A stretch of DNA of 64,000 nt from Polaromonas glacialis (GCF_000709345.1 NZ_KL448324.1:34540-98539); one strand, 5' to 3'; positions 39,974 through 49,303 are shown, counted from the first letter of the stretch. Notes: generated from the sequence alone by a model not told the origin. Program-made: numbers and translations.

Positions 39974-41151
39974 ACTTCCAACTGAGCGAAGATCAGCGCG
40001 CGTTTGCCGAAATGGCCAACGGCCTGTTTGCCGACTACTGCGGCGACGACCAGCTGCGTGATTACGACGCCTCCGGCGCGCCATTCATGCAGGATTTGTG
40101 GCAGCAGTGCGTGACCGCCGGCCTCAACACCGTGATGGTTCCCGAAGCGCAGGGCGGCCTGGGGCTGGGCATGACCGAACTGATGGCCGTGCTGGAGCAG
40201 CAAGGCCGCGCCCTGGCCATGGTGCCGCTGTGGGAGCCGCAGCTGACCGTGGCGGCTTTGGTCCAATTTGCGCCGGCCGCCTTGCCGCAGGTGCTGGACG
40301 ACGCGCTGTCGGGCGAGGCGCCGGTGGCGCTGTCGCTGCAATCGCTGTCGCAGTCACGCGGCCCGTCGCTGCAGCTGGTGCGTGCCGGTGACGGCTGGAC
40401 CTTGAAGGGCCAGGCCAGCGCGGTGCCACTGGGCGCCCAGGCGAACCAGGCGCTGCTGGCGGCCGACGCCGCAGGCCAGATGCGCCTGGTGCTGGTGGAC
40501 TTGACGCAGGCCGGCGTTGAGCGCACCGAAGGCATGGACCAGCACCACCAGTCGGTGGCCGACCTGGCGTTTGACGCCGTGCCCGTGGCAGCCACCAACG
40601 TGCTGCCGGTCGAGGCCACCGGCTGGGTCGAGCAGCGCGCCATTGCCTGCCTGGCTGCATTGCAGCTGGGCGTGACGCAGGAGCAACTGCGCCGCACCGT
40701 GGAATACGTCAGCGAGCGCCAGCAGTTTGGCCGCGCCATTGGCACGTTCCAGCTGGTCGCCGGCCAGATGGCCGATGGCTACATTGCCGTGGAAGCCCTG
40801 CGCACCTCGGTGTGGCAACTGGTCTACCGGCTCGACGCCAACCTGGGCGCCGCGCCGCAGGCCTGGGCCACGCGCGCGCTGGCCAATGACACCGGCCACC
40901 GCGCCGGCCACATGGCGCAGCACGTGCACGGCGGCATCGGTGTGGACATCACCTACCCGGCCCACCGCTTTCTTTTCTGGAGCCGCGCGCTCGGCGTGGC
41001 GCTGGGCGGCACCGAGCACCACCTGGCCCGGCTGGGCGACTGGCTGGCCGACAACGACACCCTGGGATGGAAATATGACGCTGCCGAAGACCACAACAAC
41101 GCCAACAACACCAATAACACCCACCAGGAGGCCGACCATGCCACGGTTTGA
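39970..41151 (+). CDS. chsE1: Acyl-CoA dehydrogenase, ChsE1/FadE28-like subunit
   Basis: 393 residues, a diverged acyl-CoA dehydrogenase: FVPEAQGG-like MVPEAQGGLGLGMTEL, RQQFGRAIGTFQLVAGQMAD and HVHGGIGVDITYPAHRF. The mid-domain is shortened and the YEGT segment lacking, as in the non-catalytic partner of heteromeric steroid dehydrogenases. With the ChsE2-like protein at 42773 it should desaturate a three-carbon side chain (3-oxo-pregn-4-ene-20-carboxyl-CoA). The C-terminal tail is unusual: an Asn/Thr-rich run (NNANNTNNTHQEADH) encoded by aac repeats that overlaps the chsH1 start by 14 bases. ATGA overlap with the upstream gene. Confidence 0.84.
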   Translation: MNFQLSEDQRAFAEMANGLFADYCGDDQLRDYDASGAPFMQDLWQQCVTAGLNTVMVPEAQGGLGLGMTELMAVLEQQGRALAMVPLWEPQLTVAALVQFAPAALPQVLDDALSGEAPVALSLQSLSQSRGPSLQLVRAGDGWTLKGQASAVPLGAQANQALLAADAAGQMRLVLVDLTQAGVERTEGMDQHHQSVADLAFDAVPVAATNVLPVEATGWVEQRAIACLAALQLGVTQEQLRRTVEYVSERQQFGRAIGTFQLVAGQMADGYIAVEALRTSVWQLVYRLDANLGAAPQAWATRALANDTGHRAGHMAQHVHGGIGVDITYPAHRFLFWSRALGVALGGTEHHLARLGDWLADNDTLGWKYDAAEDHNNANNTNNTHQEADHATV

Positions 41152-41542
41152 CGACATTGCAGTGGGCGAAGAGCTGCCCTCTTTGATCGTTCCGGTCACG
41201 GTGGCGCTGATCAACGGCGGGGCGATTGCCACGCGCGACTACTTTCCCGGCCACCACGACCTGCAGGCCGCGCGCGAACTGGGCTCACCGCACATCTTCA
41301 TGAACATCCTGACCACCAACGGGCTGGTGCAGCGCTTCATCGACGACTGGAGCGGCCCTGAAGGCCGCATGCGCGAGCTGAAGATCAAGCTGGGCACGCC
41401 CAACTACCCCGGCGACGCCATGACGATCAACGGCGCCGTCACTGACAAGCGCGCGTCCGACCGCAGCGTCGAAGTCACGCTCAAGGGCGCCAATTCCATG
41501 GGCAACCACGTCACCGGCACGGTGCGCGTTTCCCTGCCTTGA
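41138..41542 (+). CDS. chsH1: MaoC hydratase small subunit, ChsH1-like
   Basis: 134 residues from the ATG at 41138, which has AGGAGG upstream inside the preceding gene. A single hot-dog domain with ATRDYFPGHHD, HIFMNILTTNGLVQRFIDDW and LKIKLGTPNYPGD resembles, from memory, ChsH1 of actinobacterial cholesterol clusters. The ChsH1-ChsH2 heterodimer hydrates the 17(20)-ene CoA ester. It overlaps chsE1 by 14 bases and precedes the Ltp2-like aldolase by 28. The complete set chsH2-chsE1-chsH1-ltp2-chsE2 makes the assignment firm. Confidence 0.88.
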   Translation: MPRFDDIAVGEELPSLIVPVTVALINGGAIATRDYFPGHHDLQAARELGSPHIFMNILTTNGLVQRFIDDWSGPEGRMRELKIKLGTPNYPGDAMTINGAVTDKRASDRSVEVTLKGANSMGNHVTGTVRVSLP

Positions 41543-41570
41543 TGCCGCACAGCCAGGAGCACACATTTTT

Positions 41571-42749
41571 ATGAACGATCTCTCAATTTCCGGCCGCGCC
41601 GCCATTGCCGGCCTGGGCACCACCGAGTTCTCCAAGAATTCCGGCCGCACCGAAATACGGCTGGCCATGGAGGCCACGCTGGCCGCGCTGGCCGACGCCG
41701 GCATCGACCCCAGCGAAGTCGACGGCTTTTCGTCCTACTCCATCGACAAGGTGCCCGAGTACGAAATCGCCCGCTTGCTGGGCGCCAAAAACATCAAGTT
41801 TTTCTCGCAAGTGCCGCATGGCGGTGGCGCCGCCTGCGCGCCGATCCTGCACGCCGCGATGGCCGTGGCCACGGGCATCGCCAAGACGGTGGTGGTCTAC
41901 CGCGCCATGAACGAGCGCAGCTGGTACCGCTTTGGCAACGGCAACTACGGCTTTGGTTCGTCGCCAATTGTCGAGAACGTCAACTACGGCTGGTACATGC
42001 CTTACGGCTTTCACACGCCGGCCGCATGGGTGGGCATGTTCGCCCAGCGCTACATGCACACCTACGGCGCCACCAGCGAGGACTTTGGCCGCGTGGCCGT
42101 GGCAGCGCGTGACTTTGCCGCCACCAACCCGGCAGCGTTCTTCCACGGCAAGCCGATCACGCTCGAAGAGCACCAGGCCTCGCGCTGGATTTGCGAGCCG
42201 CTGCATCTGCTGGACTGCTGCCAGGAGTCCGACGGCGCCGTCGCCATGGTCATCACGTCCAGCGAGCGGGCGCGCGACCTCAAGCAAAAGCCCGTCATCA
42301 TCAAGGGCGCGGCCCAGGGCTTGAGCGACGGCCAGCAAATCATGACGTCGTACTTTCGCAAAGACATCACTGGCCTGCCCGAAATGGGGCTGGTTGCCAA
42401 GCAGCTTTGGCAGCAAAGCGGTCTGTCGGCCGAAGACATCCAGACGGCGGTCATTTATGACCATTTCACGCCTTTCGTCTTGCCGCAGCTCGAAGAGTTC
42501 GGTTTCGTCAAGCGCGGTGAGGCCAAGGACTTCATCCGCGCCGGCGAGCACGCGCGCGGCGGCAAGCTGCCCATCAACACCCATGGCGGCCAGATCGGCG
42601 AGGCCTACATCCACGGCATGAACGGCGTGGCCGAGGGCGTGCGCCAGGTGCGCGGCAGCTCGGTCAACCAGGTCAGCGACGTTCACAACGTGCTGGTCAC
42701 GGCCGGCACCGGCGTTCCCACCAGCGGCCTGATTCTGGGCGACGCCTGA
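41571..42749 (+). CDS. ltp2: Thiolase-like steroid aldolase, Ltp2-like
   Basis: 392 residues, SCP2-thiolase family. It shows IAGLGTTEFSKNSGRTE, VPHGGGAACAPILHAAMAV, INTHGGQIGEAYIHGMNG and VLVTAGTGVPTSGLIL. It resembles Ltp2, which with the DUF35 half of ChsH2 cleaves 17-hydroxy-3-oxo-pregnene-carboxyl-CoA to androstenedione and propionyl-CoA. It is flanked by chsH1 and chsE2 as expected. A second Ltp-type lyase at 16027, with its own DUF35 partner, probably serves an earlier side-chain cycle. The spacing to AGGAG is long (about 12 bases). Confidence 0.88.
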   Translation: MNDLSISGRAAIAGLGTTEFSKNSGRTEIRLAMEATLAALADAGIDPSEVDGFSSYSIDKVPEYEIARLLGAKNIKFFSQVPHGGGAACAPILHAAMAVATGIAKTVVVYRAMNERSWYRFGNGNYGFGSSPIVENVNYGWYMPYGFHTPAAWVGMFAQRYMHTYGATSEDFGRVAVAARDFAATNPAAFFHGKPITLEEHQASRWICEPLHLLDCCQESDGAVAMVITSSERARDLKQKPVIIKGAAQGLSDGQQIMTSYFRKDITGLPEMGLVAKQLWQQSGLSAEDIQTAVIYDHFTPFVLPQLEEFGFVKRGEAKDFIRAGEHARGGKLPINTHGGQIGEAYIHGMNGVAEGVRQVRGSSVNQVSDVHNVLVTAGTGVPTSGLILGDA

Positions 42750-42772
42750 AACCGGGCAAGGAGACACACACC

Positions 42773-43954
42773 ATGTTTATTGACCTCACCCCCGAACAGC
42801 ACGCCCTTCGCCTGAAGGTGCGCGATTATTTCAACGACCTGATGACGCCCGAGCTGCGCCAGGAGCTGCGCGGCGCCGAAGGCGGCGACACCTACCGCAA
42901 TACCATCCGCCAGATGGGCCGCGACGGCTGGCTGGCCGTGGGTTGGCCCAAGGCGCACGGCGGCCAGGGCCTGAGCGCCACCGAGCAGCTGATTTTCTTT
43001 GAAGAGGCCAACATTGCCGGCGCGCCGCTGCCCTTCGTGACCATCAGCACCGTCGGCCCGGCACTGATGGAAAACGGCACGCAGGCGCAAAAAGAGCGCT
43101 TTTTGCCCGGCATTGCCGCTGGCGAAATTATCTTTGCCATCGGCTACTCCGAGCAGCAGGCCGGCTCCGACCTGGCCACGCTCAAGACGCAGGCACGCCT
43201 GGAAGGCGACCTGGAGACCGGCCATTTCGTGGTCAACGGCGCCAAGCTGTGGACCTCGGGCATCGAGTCGGCCGACCATGTCTGGCTGGCCGCCCGCACC
43301 AGCCCCGATCTGGCGCGCCACAAGGGCATCTCGATCATGATCCTGGACACCGATGCGCCAGGCTTCTCGCACACGCTGATCAAGACCGTGGGCAACTTCA
43401 CGGCGGCCACCTACTACGACAACGTCCAGGTGCCGGCCGACCGGCTGGTCGGCCAACTGCACGGCGGCTGGAAGCTCATCACCGCACAGCTCAACCACGA
43501 GCGCCTGGGCCTGGGCTCCTGGTCGGACAAGGTGTTCGGCCCGTTTACCCGGGTGCTGCAGTGGGCCAAGGCGCGCGACGAGCAGGGCCGCCGCGCGGTC
43601 GATCAGCCCTGGGTGCGGCGCTCGCTGGCCGAGTGCTATGCGCGCATGGAGGCCATGCGCCTGATCAACTTTCGCATTGCGGCCGACCTGGAGTCGGGCG
43701 GCATGGACGTGGCGCTGGCCTCGACCACCAAGGTCTATGGCTCGGAAAGCGTGCTGGAGATTTTGCGCAAGCTCATCGATATCGTCGGCGCCAGCGCGCT
43801 GGTGCGTTCCGGCTCCAGCGCCGCGCTGCTGCTGGGCGAGCTGGAGTACGAGGTGCGCGCCAGCACGCTGCTGACCTTTGGCGGCGGCACCAACGAAATA
43901 CAGCGTGAGCTGATCGCGCAGTTCGGCCTGAACATGCCGCGTCCGGTGCGCTGA
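42773..43954 (+). CDS. chsE2: Acyl-CoA dehydrogenase, ChsE2/FadE29-like subunit
   Basis: 393 residues. The start MFIDLTPEQHALRLKVRDYF, then MGRDGWLAVGWPKAHGG, AIGYSEQQAGSDLATL and KGISIMILDTDAPGF resemble, from memory, FadE29 (ChsE2). The C-terminal motif is FGGGTNEIQRELI with no Glu at the MCAD position. The Glu in LNHERLGLG sits at the isovaleryl-type position and is the likely base. It should form an alpha2-beta2 enzyme with ChsE1 and pass electrons to ETF. AAGGAG precedes the ATG. Confidence 0.87.
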   Translation: MFIDLTPEQHALRLKVRDYFNDLMTPELRQELRGAEGGDTYRNTIRQMGRDGWLAVGWPKAHGGQGLSATEQLIFFEEANIAGAPLPFVTISTVGPALMENGTQAQKERFLPGIAAGEIIFAIGYSEQQAGSDLATLKTQARLEGDLETGHFVVNGAKLWTSGIESADHVWLAARTSPDLARHKGISIMILDTDAPGFSHTLIKTVGNFTAATYYDNVQVPADRLVGQLHGGWKLITAQLNHERLGLGSWSDKVFGPFTRVLQWAKARDEQGRRAVDQPWVRRSLAECYARMEAMRLINFRIAADLESGGMDVALASTTKVYGSESVLEILRKLIDIVGASALVRSGSSAALLLGELEYEVRASTLLTFGGGTNEIQRELIAQFGLNMPRPVR

Positions 43955-43998
43955 AGCGTCCGGCCCATCGCCCACACAACGACACAAAGGGAAACCGC

Positions 43999-45813
43999 GT
44001 GAATACAGCATCCATCGTGCCGCGCGAAGTGACGCAGGCCAAACTCGACCACCGTAACCAGGCGGGCCAGCGCCACCGCGCCTCGCAAACCTACACGATG
44101 GCCGACCGTATCGAGGAAAGCGCCGTGCGCTTTGCCACGCGGCCCTGCATTGGGTATGGCAGCGAGCATTACGACTACGACCAGACCAACCGCCGCATCA
44201 ACCAGGTGGCACACGCCGCGCACGCGCAGGGCGTGCGCTGTGGTGACGTGGTGGCGCTGTGCATGGAGAACCGTCCGGCGTTCATGTTTGCCTGGCTGGG
44301 CCTGGCCAAGCTGGGCGCGCGCGTGGCGTTTCTCAACACCAACGTCAGCGGCAAGCCGCTGCTGCATGCGCTGGACGCCACGGGCGCCCGGCACATCGTG
44401 GTGGGCGAGGAGTGCCTGGCGCTGTTTGCCGCGACCGAGCTGCCCGGCGACATGCGCTACTGGCTCTGGCCGGACGCAGAGCGGCCTGCGCCAGCGGCGC
44501 TGCGCGAGCGCTGCGTGCTGGATCTGGCGCAGGCGGCAGCCCAGGCGCCTGACACCAACCCGCCGGCCGAGTGGCGCGCCGGGCTGGTGGCGGGCGACCC
44601 GGCCTTGTACATCTTTACCTCCGGCACCACCGGACTGCCCAAGGCGGCGGTGATCAGCCACGCCCGCTGGCTCATCACCGGCGACGTCATGCAGGCGACG
44701 ATGGACGTGCAGGCCAGCGACTGCTTTTATTGCTTCTTGCCGCTCTACCATGGCGCGGCCTCGCTGTCGGCCGGCGCCACGGCGTTTGTCTCGGGCGCCA
44801 GCCTGCTGCTGCGCCGCAAGTTCAGCCGCAGCGAGTTCTGGCCCGACGTGCGCCGCCACCAGGTGACGATTTGCCAGTACGTGGGCGAGATTTGCCGCTT
44901 TTTGCTGACCGTTCCGCCGCAGCCCGACGACCGCGACCACCCGCTGCGCAAGATGGTCGGCGCCGGCATGGCGCCCGAAATCTGGGACCAGTGGGTGCGC
45001 CGTTTTGGCGATTTCGACATTTACGAGGGCTGGGGCTCGACCGAGTCCAACACCAACACCATCAACGTCGACAACCGCATCGGCTCGTGCGGCCGCGTGC
45101 CGTTCTGGGAAAAGACCAACCTGCGCCTGGTGCGCTACGACATCGACAGCGACAGCCACCCGCGCGACGAGAACGGCTTTTTGCAGCTGTGCGAGGTCGG
45201 CGAGGTCGGCGAGGCCATCGGCATGATCATCGACATTCCCGACGTGGTGGGCGGCCGTTTCGAAGGCTACACCTCGGCCGAGGCAACGGAAAAGAAGGTT
45301 CTGCGCAACGTCTTCAAGGAAGGCGACGCCTGGTGGTCGTCGGGCGACCTGCTGCGCATTGATGCCGACGGCTACTGCTGGTTCGTTGACCGCATCGGCG
45401 ACACCTTCCGCTGGAACAGCGAGAACGTCTCGACCACCGAGGTGGCCGATGCGCTGGGCGACTTTGCGGGGCTTGACGCCATCACCGTCTACGGCGTGAA
45501 GGTGGAGGGCGCCGACGGCCGCGCCGGCATGGCCGCGCTGGTGCTGCATCCAGGCGTGGAGTTCGATCCCGCGGCGTTCTGGGCCTTTGCGCTGGAGCGC
45601 CTGCCGCGCTACGCCGCGCCGCTGTTTCTGCGCATTGCGCCGACCACCGACATGACCGGCAACTACAAGCTGCGCAAGGTTGACCTGCAGCGCCAGGGCT
45701 ACGACACGGCGCTGGTCCAGGACCCGTTGTTCGTGCGCGATGACAAGGCACAGACCTACGTGCCCCTGTTGCCCGTCAATGCGATGGCGCCGGCGCAAAA
45801 GGCCCTGGCATGA
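43999..45813 (+). CDS. Very-long-chain/steroid acyl-CoA synthetase (FATP/FadD-type)
   Basis: 604 residues, starting at GTG 43999 behind AAAGGGA. It is ANL-superfamily, FATP branch: IFTSGTTGLPKAAVISHARW (about 205-225), YEGWGSTESNTNTINVDNRIG, WWSSGDLLRIDADGYCWFVDRIGDTFRWNSENVS in the hinge, and TGNYKLRKVDL with the C-terminal catalytic Lys. FATP-type ligases include bile-acid and steroid-acid CoA ligases, so it probably activates the carboxyl side chain of the steroid. It lies within the ChsE/ChsH operon and overlaps the MBL gene by ATGA. Which chain length it takes is unknown. Confidence 0.84.
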   Translation: MNTASIVPREVTQAKLDHRNQAGQRHRASQTYTMADRIEESAVRFATRPCIGYGSEHYDYDQTNRRINQVAHAAHAQGVRCGDVVALCMENRPAFMFAWLGLAKLGARVAFLNTNVSGKPLLHALDATGARHIVVGEECLALFAATELPGDMRYWLWPDAERPAPAALRERCVLDLAQAAAQAPDTNPPAEWRAGLVAGDPALYIFTSGTTGLPKAAVISHARWLITGDVMQATMDVQASDCFYCFLPLYHGAASLSAGATAFVSGASLLLRRKFSRSEFWPDVRRHQVTICQYVGEICRFLLTVPPQPDDRDHPLRKMVGAGMAPEIWDQWVRRFGDFDIYEGWGSTESNTNTINVDNRIGSCGRVPFWEKTNLRLVRYDIDSDSHPRDENGFLQLCEVGEVGEAIGMIIDIPDVVGGRFEGYTSAEATEKKVLRNVFKEGDAWWSSGDLLRIDADGYCWFVDRIGDTFRWNSENVSTTEVADALGDFAGLDAITVYGVKVEGADGRAGMAALVLHPGVEFDPAAFWAFALERLPRYAAPLFLRIAPTTDMTGNYKLRKVDLQRQGYDTALVQDPLFVRDDKAQTYVPLLPVNAMAPAQKALA

Positions 45814-46934
45814 CGCGGCTGCACGCCCGGGTGGTGCTTGACTACCCCTTCACCGCACCGGCCACCGACGGCTCGGTGGTCGAGGTGGCGCCCGGCATTT
45901 TGTGGGTGCGCATGCCCATGCCGATGGCGCTGGACCACATCAACGTCTATTTGCTGCGCGCAGAAGAGGGCTGGACGCTGATAGACACCGGCCTGAACAC
46001 CGAACTCACGCGCGAGCGCTGGGAACACATTGCCGCCCACCACCTGCAGGGCCTGCCCATCGTCCGGCTGGTCTGCACCCACATGCACTACGACCACGCG
46101 GGGCTGGCGAGCTGGCTGTGCGAGCGCTTTGGCATCCCGCTGTACATGACGCACGGCGAGTACTACATGATGCGCACGCTGGCCGATCCCATGCCCGACC
46201 CCTTGCCGCAGGCTCAGGTCGAGTTTTACCAGCGCGCCGGCATGCCGCAAGAGCGCGTCGACCGCATGTGGAAAGCCATGCGCAAAGACCCCTTTCTGCC
46301 GCCGCAGCCGCATTCGTTCACGCGCCTGCGCGGCGGCGACGAGATCGAGCTGGGTGGGCGCATCTGGCGTGTGGTGATTGGCGAAGGCCACTCGCCCGAG
46401 CATGCCTGCCTGTACTGCGAGCAGGACGAGATTTTGATTGCCGGCGACCAGCTGCTGCCGCGCATCAGCTCCAACGTGCTGGTCACCGGCATTGAGCCCG
46501 AGGCCAATCCGCTCAAGCTGTGGCTGGCCTCGCTGACGCGGCTGGAGCAACTGGCGCCCGGCACGCTGGTGCTGCCTTCGCACGAGCGGGTGTTTCGCGG
46601 CCTGCATGCGCGCACGCAAGAACTGCGCGAGCACCACGAGCACCAGTTCGTGCTGCTGCGCGCCTACCTGACCGACAACGCCAGCTGCACCGCCTTTGAA
46701 GCCATGCTGTGCCTGTTTCCGCGCCTGCGCGGCCCGGTCGACGACATGCTGGCGCTGGGCGAGTCGATTGCCCACCTGTCCTGGCTGCGCTTTGAAGGCG
46801 TGCTGCGGCGCGTGCTCGACGAAGACGGTGTTTACCGTTTTGCGCTGGCCGACCCGTCGTTTGCGCTGACACTTCCTCCTTCCGACGCTACCGACAGCCC
46901 CGAACTCGCAGAGGAAAACCATGCAAGACACTGA
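45810..46934 (+). CDS. Metallo-beta-lactamase-fold hydrolase
   Basis: 374 residues. The MBL metal motif is THMHYDHAG (His91, His93, Asp95, His96), with further ligands in GEGHSPEHACLYC (about 190) and LIAGDQLLP (about 210). The C-terminal third is helical. It resembles the glyoxalase II-like MBL group that includes thioesterases. It overlaps both neighbours (ATGA upstream, 14 bases downstream), so it is firmly part of the side-chain operon. A CoA-ester hydrolase that rescues CoA, or a lactonase for side-chain lactones, would make sense. The role is not established. Confidence 0.8.
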   Translation: MTRLHARVVLDYPFTAPATDGSVVEVAPGILWVRMPMPMALDHINVYLLRAEEGWTLIDTGLNTELTRERWEHIAAHHLQGLPIVRLVCTHMHYDHAGLASWLCERFGIPLYMTHGEYYMMRTLADPMPDPLPQAQVEFYQRAGMPQERVDRMWKAMRKDPFLPPQPHSFTRLRGGDEIELGGRIWRVVIGEGHSPEHACLYCEQDEILIAGDQLLPRISSNVLVTGIEPEANPLKLWLASLTRLEQLAPGTLVLPSHERVFRGLHARTQELREHHEHQFVLLRAYLTDNASCTAFEAMLCLFPRLRGPVDDMLALGESIAHLSWLRFEGVLRRVLDEDGVYRFALADPSFALTLPPSDATDSPELAEENHARH

Positions 46935-48108
46935 AAATTTTCGCGCCGAAACCCGCGCCTGGCTGGAAGCCAACTGCCCGCCCGCCATGCGCCAGCCCCT
47001 GACGCAAGAGCAAATCGTCTGGAGCGGCTCCACGGTCAAGTTTGCCAACGACGACCAGCGCGTCTGGTTCGAGCGCATGCGCGACCGGGGCTGGTTTGCG
47101 CCCGACTGGCCGGCCGAGCTGGGCGGCGGCGGCCTGGCCCCCAAGCAGGCGCGCATCGTCGAGCAGGAAATGCTGCGCCTGGCCTGCCGCCCGCCCCAGT
47201 TCAACCTGGGCGTGTGGATGCTCGGTCCGGTGCTGCTGGAGCTGGGCACCGAAGCGCAAAAGCGAGAGCACTTGCCGCCCATGATGGAGGGGCGCATGCG
47301 CTGGTGCCAGGGTTTCAGCGAGCCCAATGCCGGCTCCGACCTGGCCAGCCTGAAGACCTCGGCGCGCGTGGACGAGAACGGCGACTTCGTCGTCAACGGC
47401 TCGAAAATATGGACGTCCTACGGCGATGCGGCCGACTGGATGTACGCGCTGGTGCGCACCGACACCACGGTGAAGAAGCAGCAAGGCATCAGCTTTGTGC
47501 TGATCGACATGAAAAGCCACGGCGTCACGGTCAAGCCCATCGAGCTGATCAGCGGCAAGTCGAGCTTTTGCGAGGTGTTTTTTGACGACGTGCGGGTGCC
47601 GGCGCGCCAGCTGATCGGCCCGCTCAACGGCGGCTGGACCGTGGCCAAGAAGCTGCTGCAGCACGAGCGCGCCGCCATGTCCAAGTTCAGCGAGGGCGCC
47701 GCGCCGTCGCACGACGCGCTGGCCGTGGCGCGGCCCTATCTGTATGACGAAGACGGCACCTTGCTGGAGCCGGTATGGCGCGACCGCCTGGCCGCGCTGC
47801 TGATGGACTCGCACGCGTTTTCGCTGACGCACCAGCGCGTCAAGGAAGAAGGCATGGCGCGGATGGACATCAGCGGCCCGTCGTCCATCATGAAGCTGGT
47901 GCAGACCGAGCAGGAAGTGGCCAAGTACGAGCTCTTGACGCAGCTGATGGGCCAGCGCGGCCTGAGCTGGGAAGGGAGCGAGTTCAGCGCCGACGAGCAC
48001 GACATCTGCCGGCTCTGGCTGTTGGCCAAGACCTACACCATCTCTGGCGGCAGCAGCGAGGTGCAGCTCAACATCATTGCCAAGCGCGTGCTCGGCCTGC
48101 CGGGCTGA
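46921..48108 (+). CDS. Acyl-CoA dehydrogenase, ChsE4/FadE26-like subunit
   Basis: 395 residues. RGWFAPDWPAELGGGGL, QGFSEPNAGSDLASL and DFVVNGSKIWTSYGDAADW are canonical. The C-terminus TYTISGGSSEVQLNIIAKRVLGLPG matches, from memory, the FadE26 (ChsE4) type. No Glu is at the MCAD position, but LLQHERAAM supplies the isovaleryl-type Glu. With the next gene it should make the heterotetramer that starts beta-oxidation of a C5 or C8 steroid side chain. The start overlaps the MBL gene by 14 bases. Confidence 0.85.
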   Translation: MQDTENFRAETRAWLEANCPPAMRQPLTQEQIVWSGSTVKFANDDQRVWFERMRDRGWFAPDWPAELGGGGLAPKQARIVEQEMLRLACRPPQFNLGVWMLGPVLLELGTEAQKREHLPPMMEGRMRWCQGFSEPNAGSDLASLKTSARVDENGDFVVNGSKIWTSYGDAADWMYALVRTDTTVKKQQGISFVLIDMKSHGVTVKPIELISGKSSFCEVFFDDVRVPARQLIGPLNGGWTVAKKLLQHERAAMSKFSEGAAPSHDALAVARPYLYDEDGTLLEPVWRDRLAALLMDSHAFSLTHQRVKEEGMARMDISGPSSIMKLVQTEQEVAKYELLTQLMGQRGLSWEGSEFSADEHDICRLWLLAKTYTISGGSSEVQLNIIAKRVLGLPG

Positions 48109-48152
48109 AAGAACACCGCGATGCACACGACAAAAAAACCGGAGACACAGGC

Positions 48153-49298
48153 ATGAGTTTTTTGCTGAACGATGAACAGCGCCAGCTGGGCGACAGCGCC
48201 ACTGAATTTTTGAACGCGCAGTCGCCCATCAGCCTGCAGCGCCGCCTGCGCGACGAGCGCGCACCGCTGGGCTTTGAGCCGGCGCTGTGGCAGCAGGTGG
48301 TTGATCTGGGCTGGCCGGCTGCCGTCTTTCCCGAGGCGTATGACGGCCTGGGCGTGGGCTACGCCGGCCTGGGCGCGGTGTTCGAGGCCATGGGCCGCAC
48401 GCTGGCAGCGCTGCCGCTGCTATCGTCGGTGGTGCTGTGCGGCGAGCTGGTGCTCGCTGCCGGCAGCGAGGCGCAGCGCCAGCGCTGGCTGCCCGGCCTG
48501 GTGGACGGCCAGCAGCGCCTGGCCCTGGCGCTGGACGAGCAGGGTCGCCACCACCCCAAGCGCATCATGACGCGCGCCCGGCGCAATGCCCAGGGCAACG
48601 GCTGGGTGCTCGATGGCGAGAAATGGTTTGTCATCGACGGCATAGACGCGCCCTGGCTGATCGTCGTGGCGCGTGTGCAAGATGCGCAGGGCGCGGGCGA
48701 TAGCCTGGGTCTGTTCATGGTCGAGGCCACGCAGGCCGGCCTCACGCTGCAGCCGACGCTGCTGGCCGACAGCCGCAACCACGCGCGCCTGCAACTGGCG
48801 GGCGTGGAAGTGGCCGACGAGCTGCGCCTGAACGCCGCTGATGATGGCGCGCAGGCGCTGGACGCCGTGCTGGACCGCGCCCGCATCTGCCTGGCCGCCG
48901 AAGGGCTGGGCCTGCTGCGCGAGGCTTTCGAGCGCACCAACGCCTACCTGAAGGAGCGCGTGCAGTTTGATGTGCAGATTGGCTCCTTCCAGGCGCTGCA
49001 GCACCGCATGGCGCGGCTCTACGTCGAGCTGGAAATGCTGGAAAGCTGCGTGCGCGCCGCCTTGTCGGCCATTGACGCGAATGATGCCGAACTGGCGCTG
49101 CTGGCCAGCCTGGCCAAGGCGCGTGCCTCCGACCTGTGCGAAAAGCTGATGAACGAGGCGGTGCAGCTGCACGGCGGCATCGGCGTGACCGACGAATTTG
49201 ATTTGGGGCTGATGGTCAAGCGCGCCCGCGTGCTGCAACACAGCCTGGGCGACGCGGTGTTTCACCGCGAGCGCTATGCACGACTGAAAGGGTTTTGA
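48153..49298 (+). CDS. Acyl-CoA dehydrogenase, ChsE5/FadE27-like subunit
   Basis: 381 residues from the ATG at 48153 (GGAG upstream); an overlapping longer frame inside the previous gene is rejected. Features are VFPEAYDGLGVGYAGL, KERVQFDVQIGSFQALQHRMA and QLHGGIGVTDEFDLGLMVKRA. It lacks the IYEGT segment, as expected of the partner subunit. It lies 44 bases after the ChsE4-like gene. The two together form the third unlike dehydrogenase pair of the window, after 1-2005 and 39970/42773. Confidence 0.85.
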   Translation: MSFLLNDEQRQLGDSATEFLNAQSPISLQRRLRDERAPLGFEPALWQQVVDLGWPAAVFPEAYDGLGVGYAGLGAVFEAMGRTLAALPLLSSVVLCGELVLAAGSEAQRQRWLPGLVDGQQRLALALDEQGRHHPKRIMTRARRNAQGNGWVLDGEKWFVIDGIDAPWLIVVARVQDAQGAGDSLGLFMVEATQAGLTLQPTLLADSRNHARLQLAGVEVADELRLNAADDGAQALDAVLDRARICLAAEGLGLLREAFERTNAYLKERVQFDVQIGSFQALQHRMARLYVELEMLESCVRAALSAIDANDAELALLASLAKARASDLCEKLMNEAVQLHGGIGVTDEFDLGLMVKRARVLQHSLGDAVFHRERYARLKGF

Positions 49299-49303
49299 AC
49301 GCC

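Noticed and set aside
41000..41151. aac/acc repeats as a CRISPR or tandem-repeat array
   Set aside because: The repeat is a short trinucleotide run inside the ChsE1-like coding sequence with no spacers.
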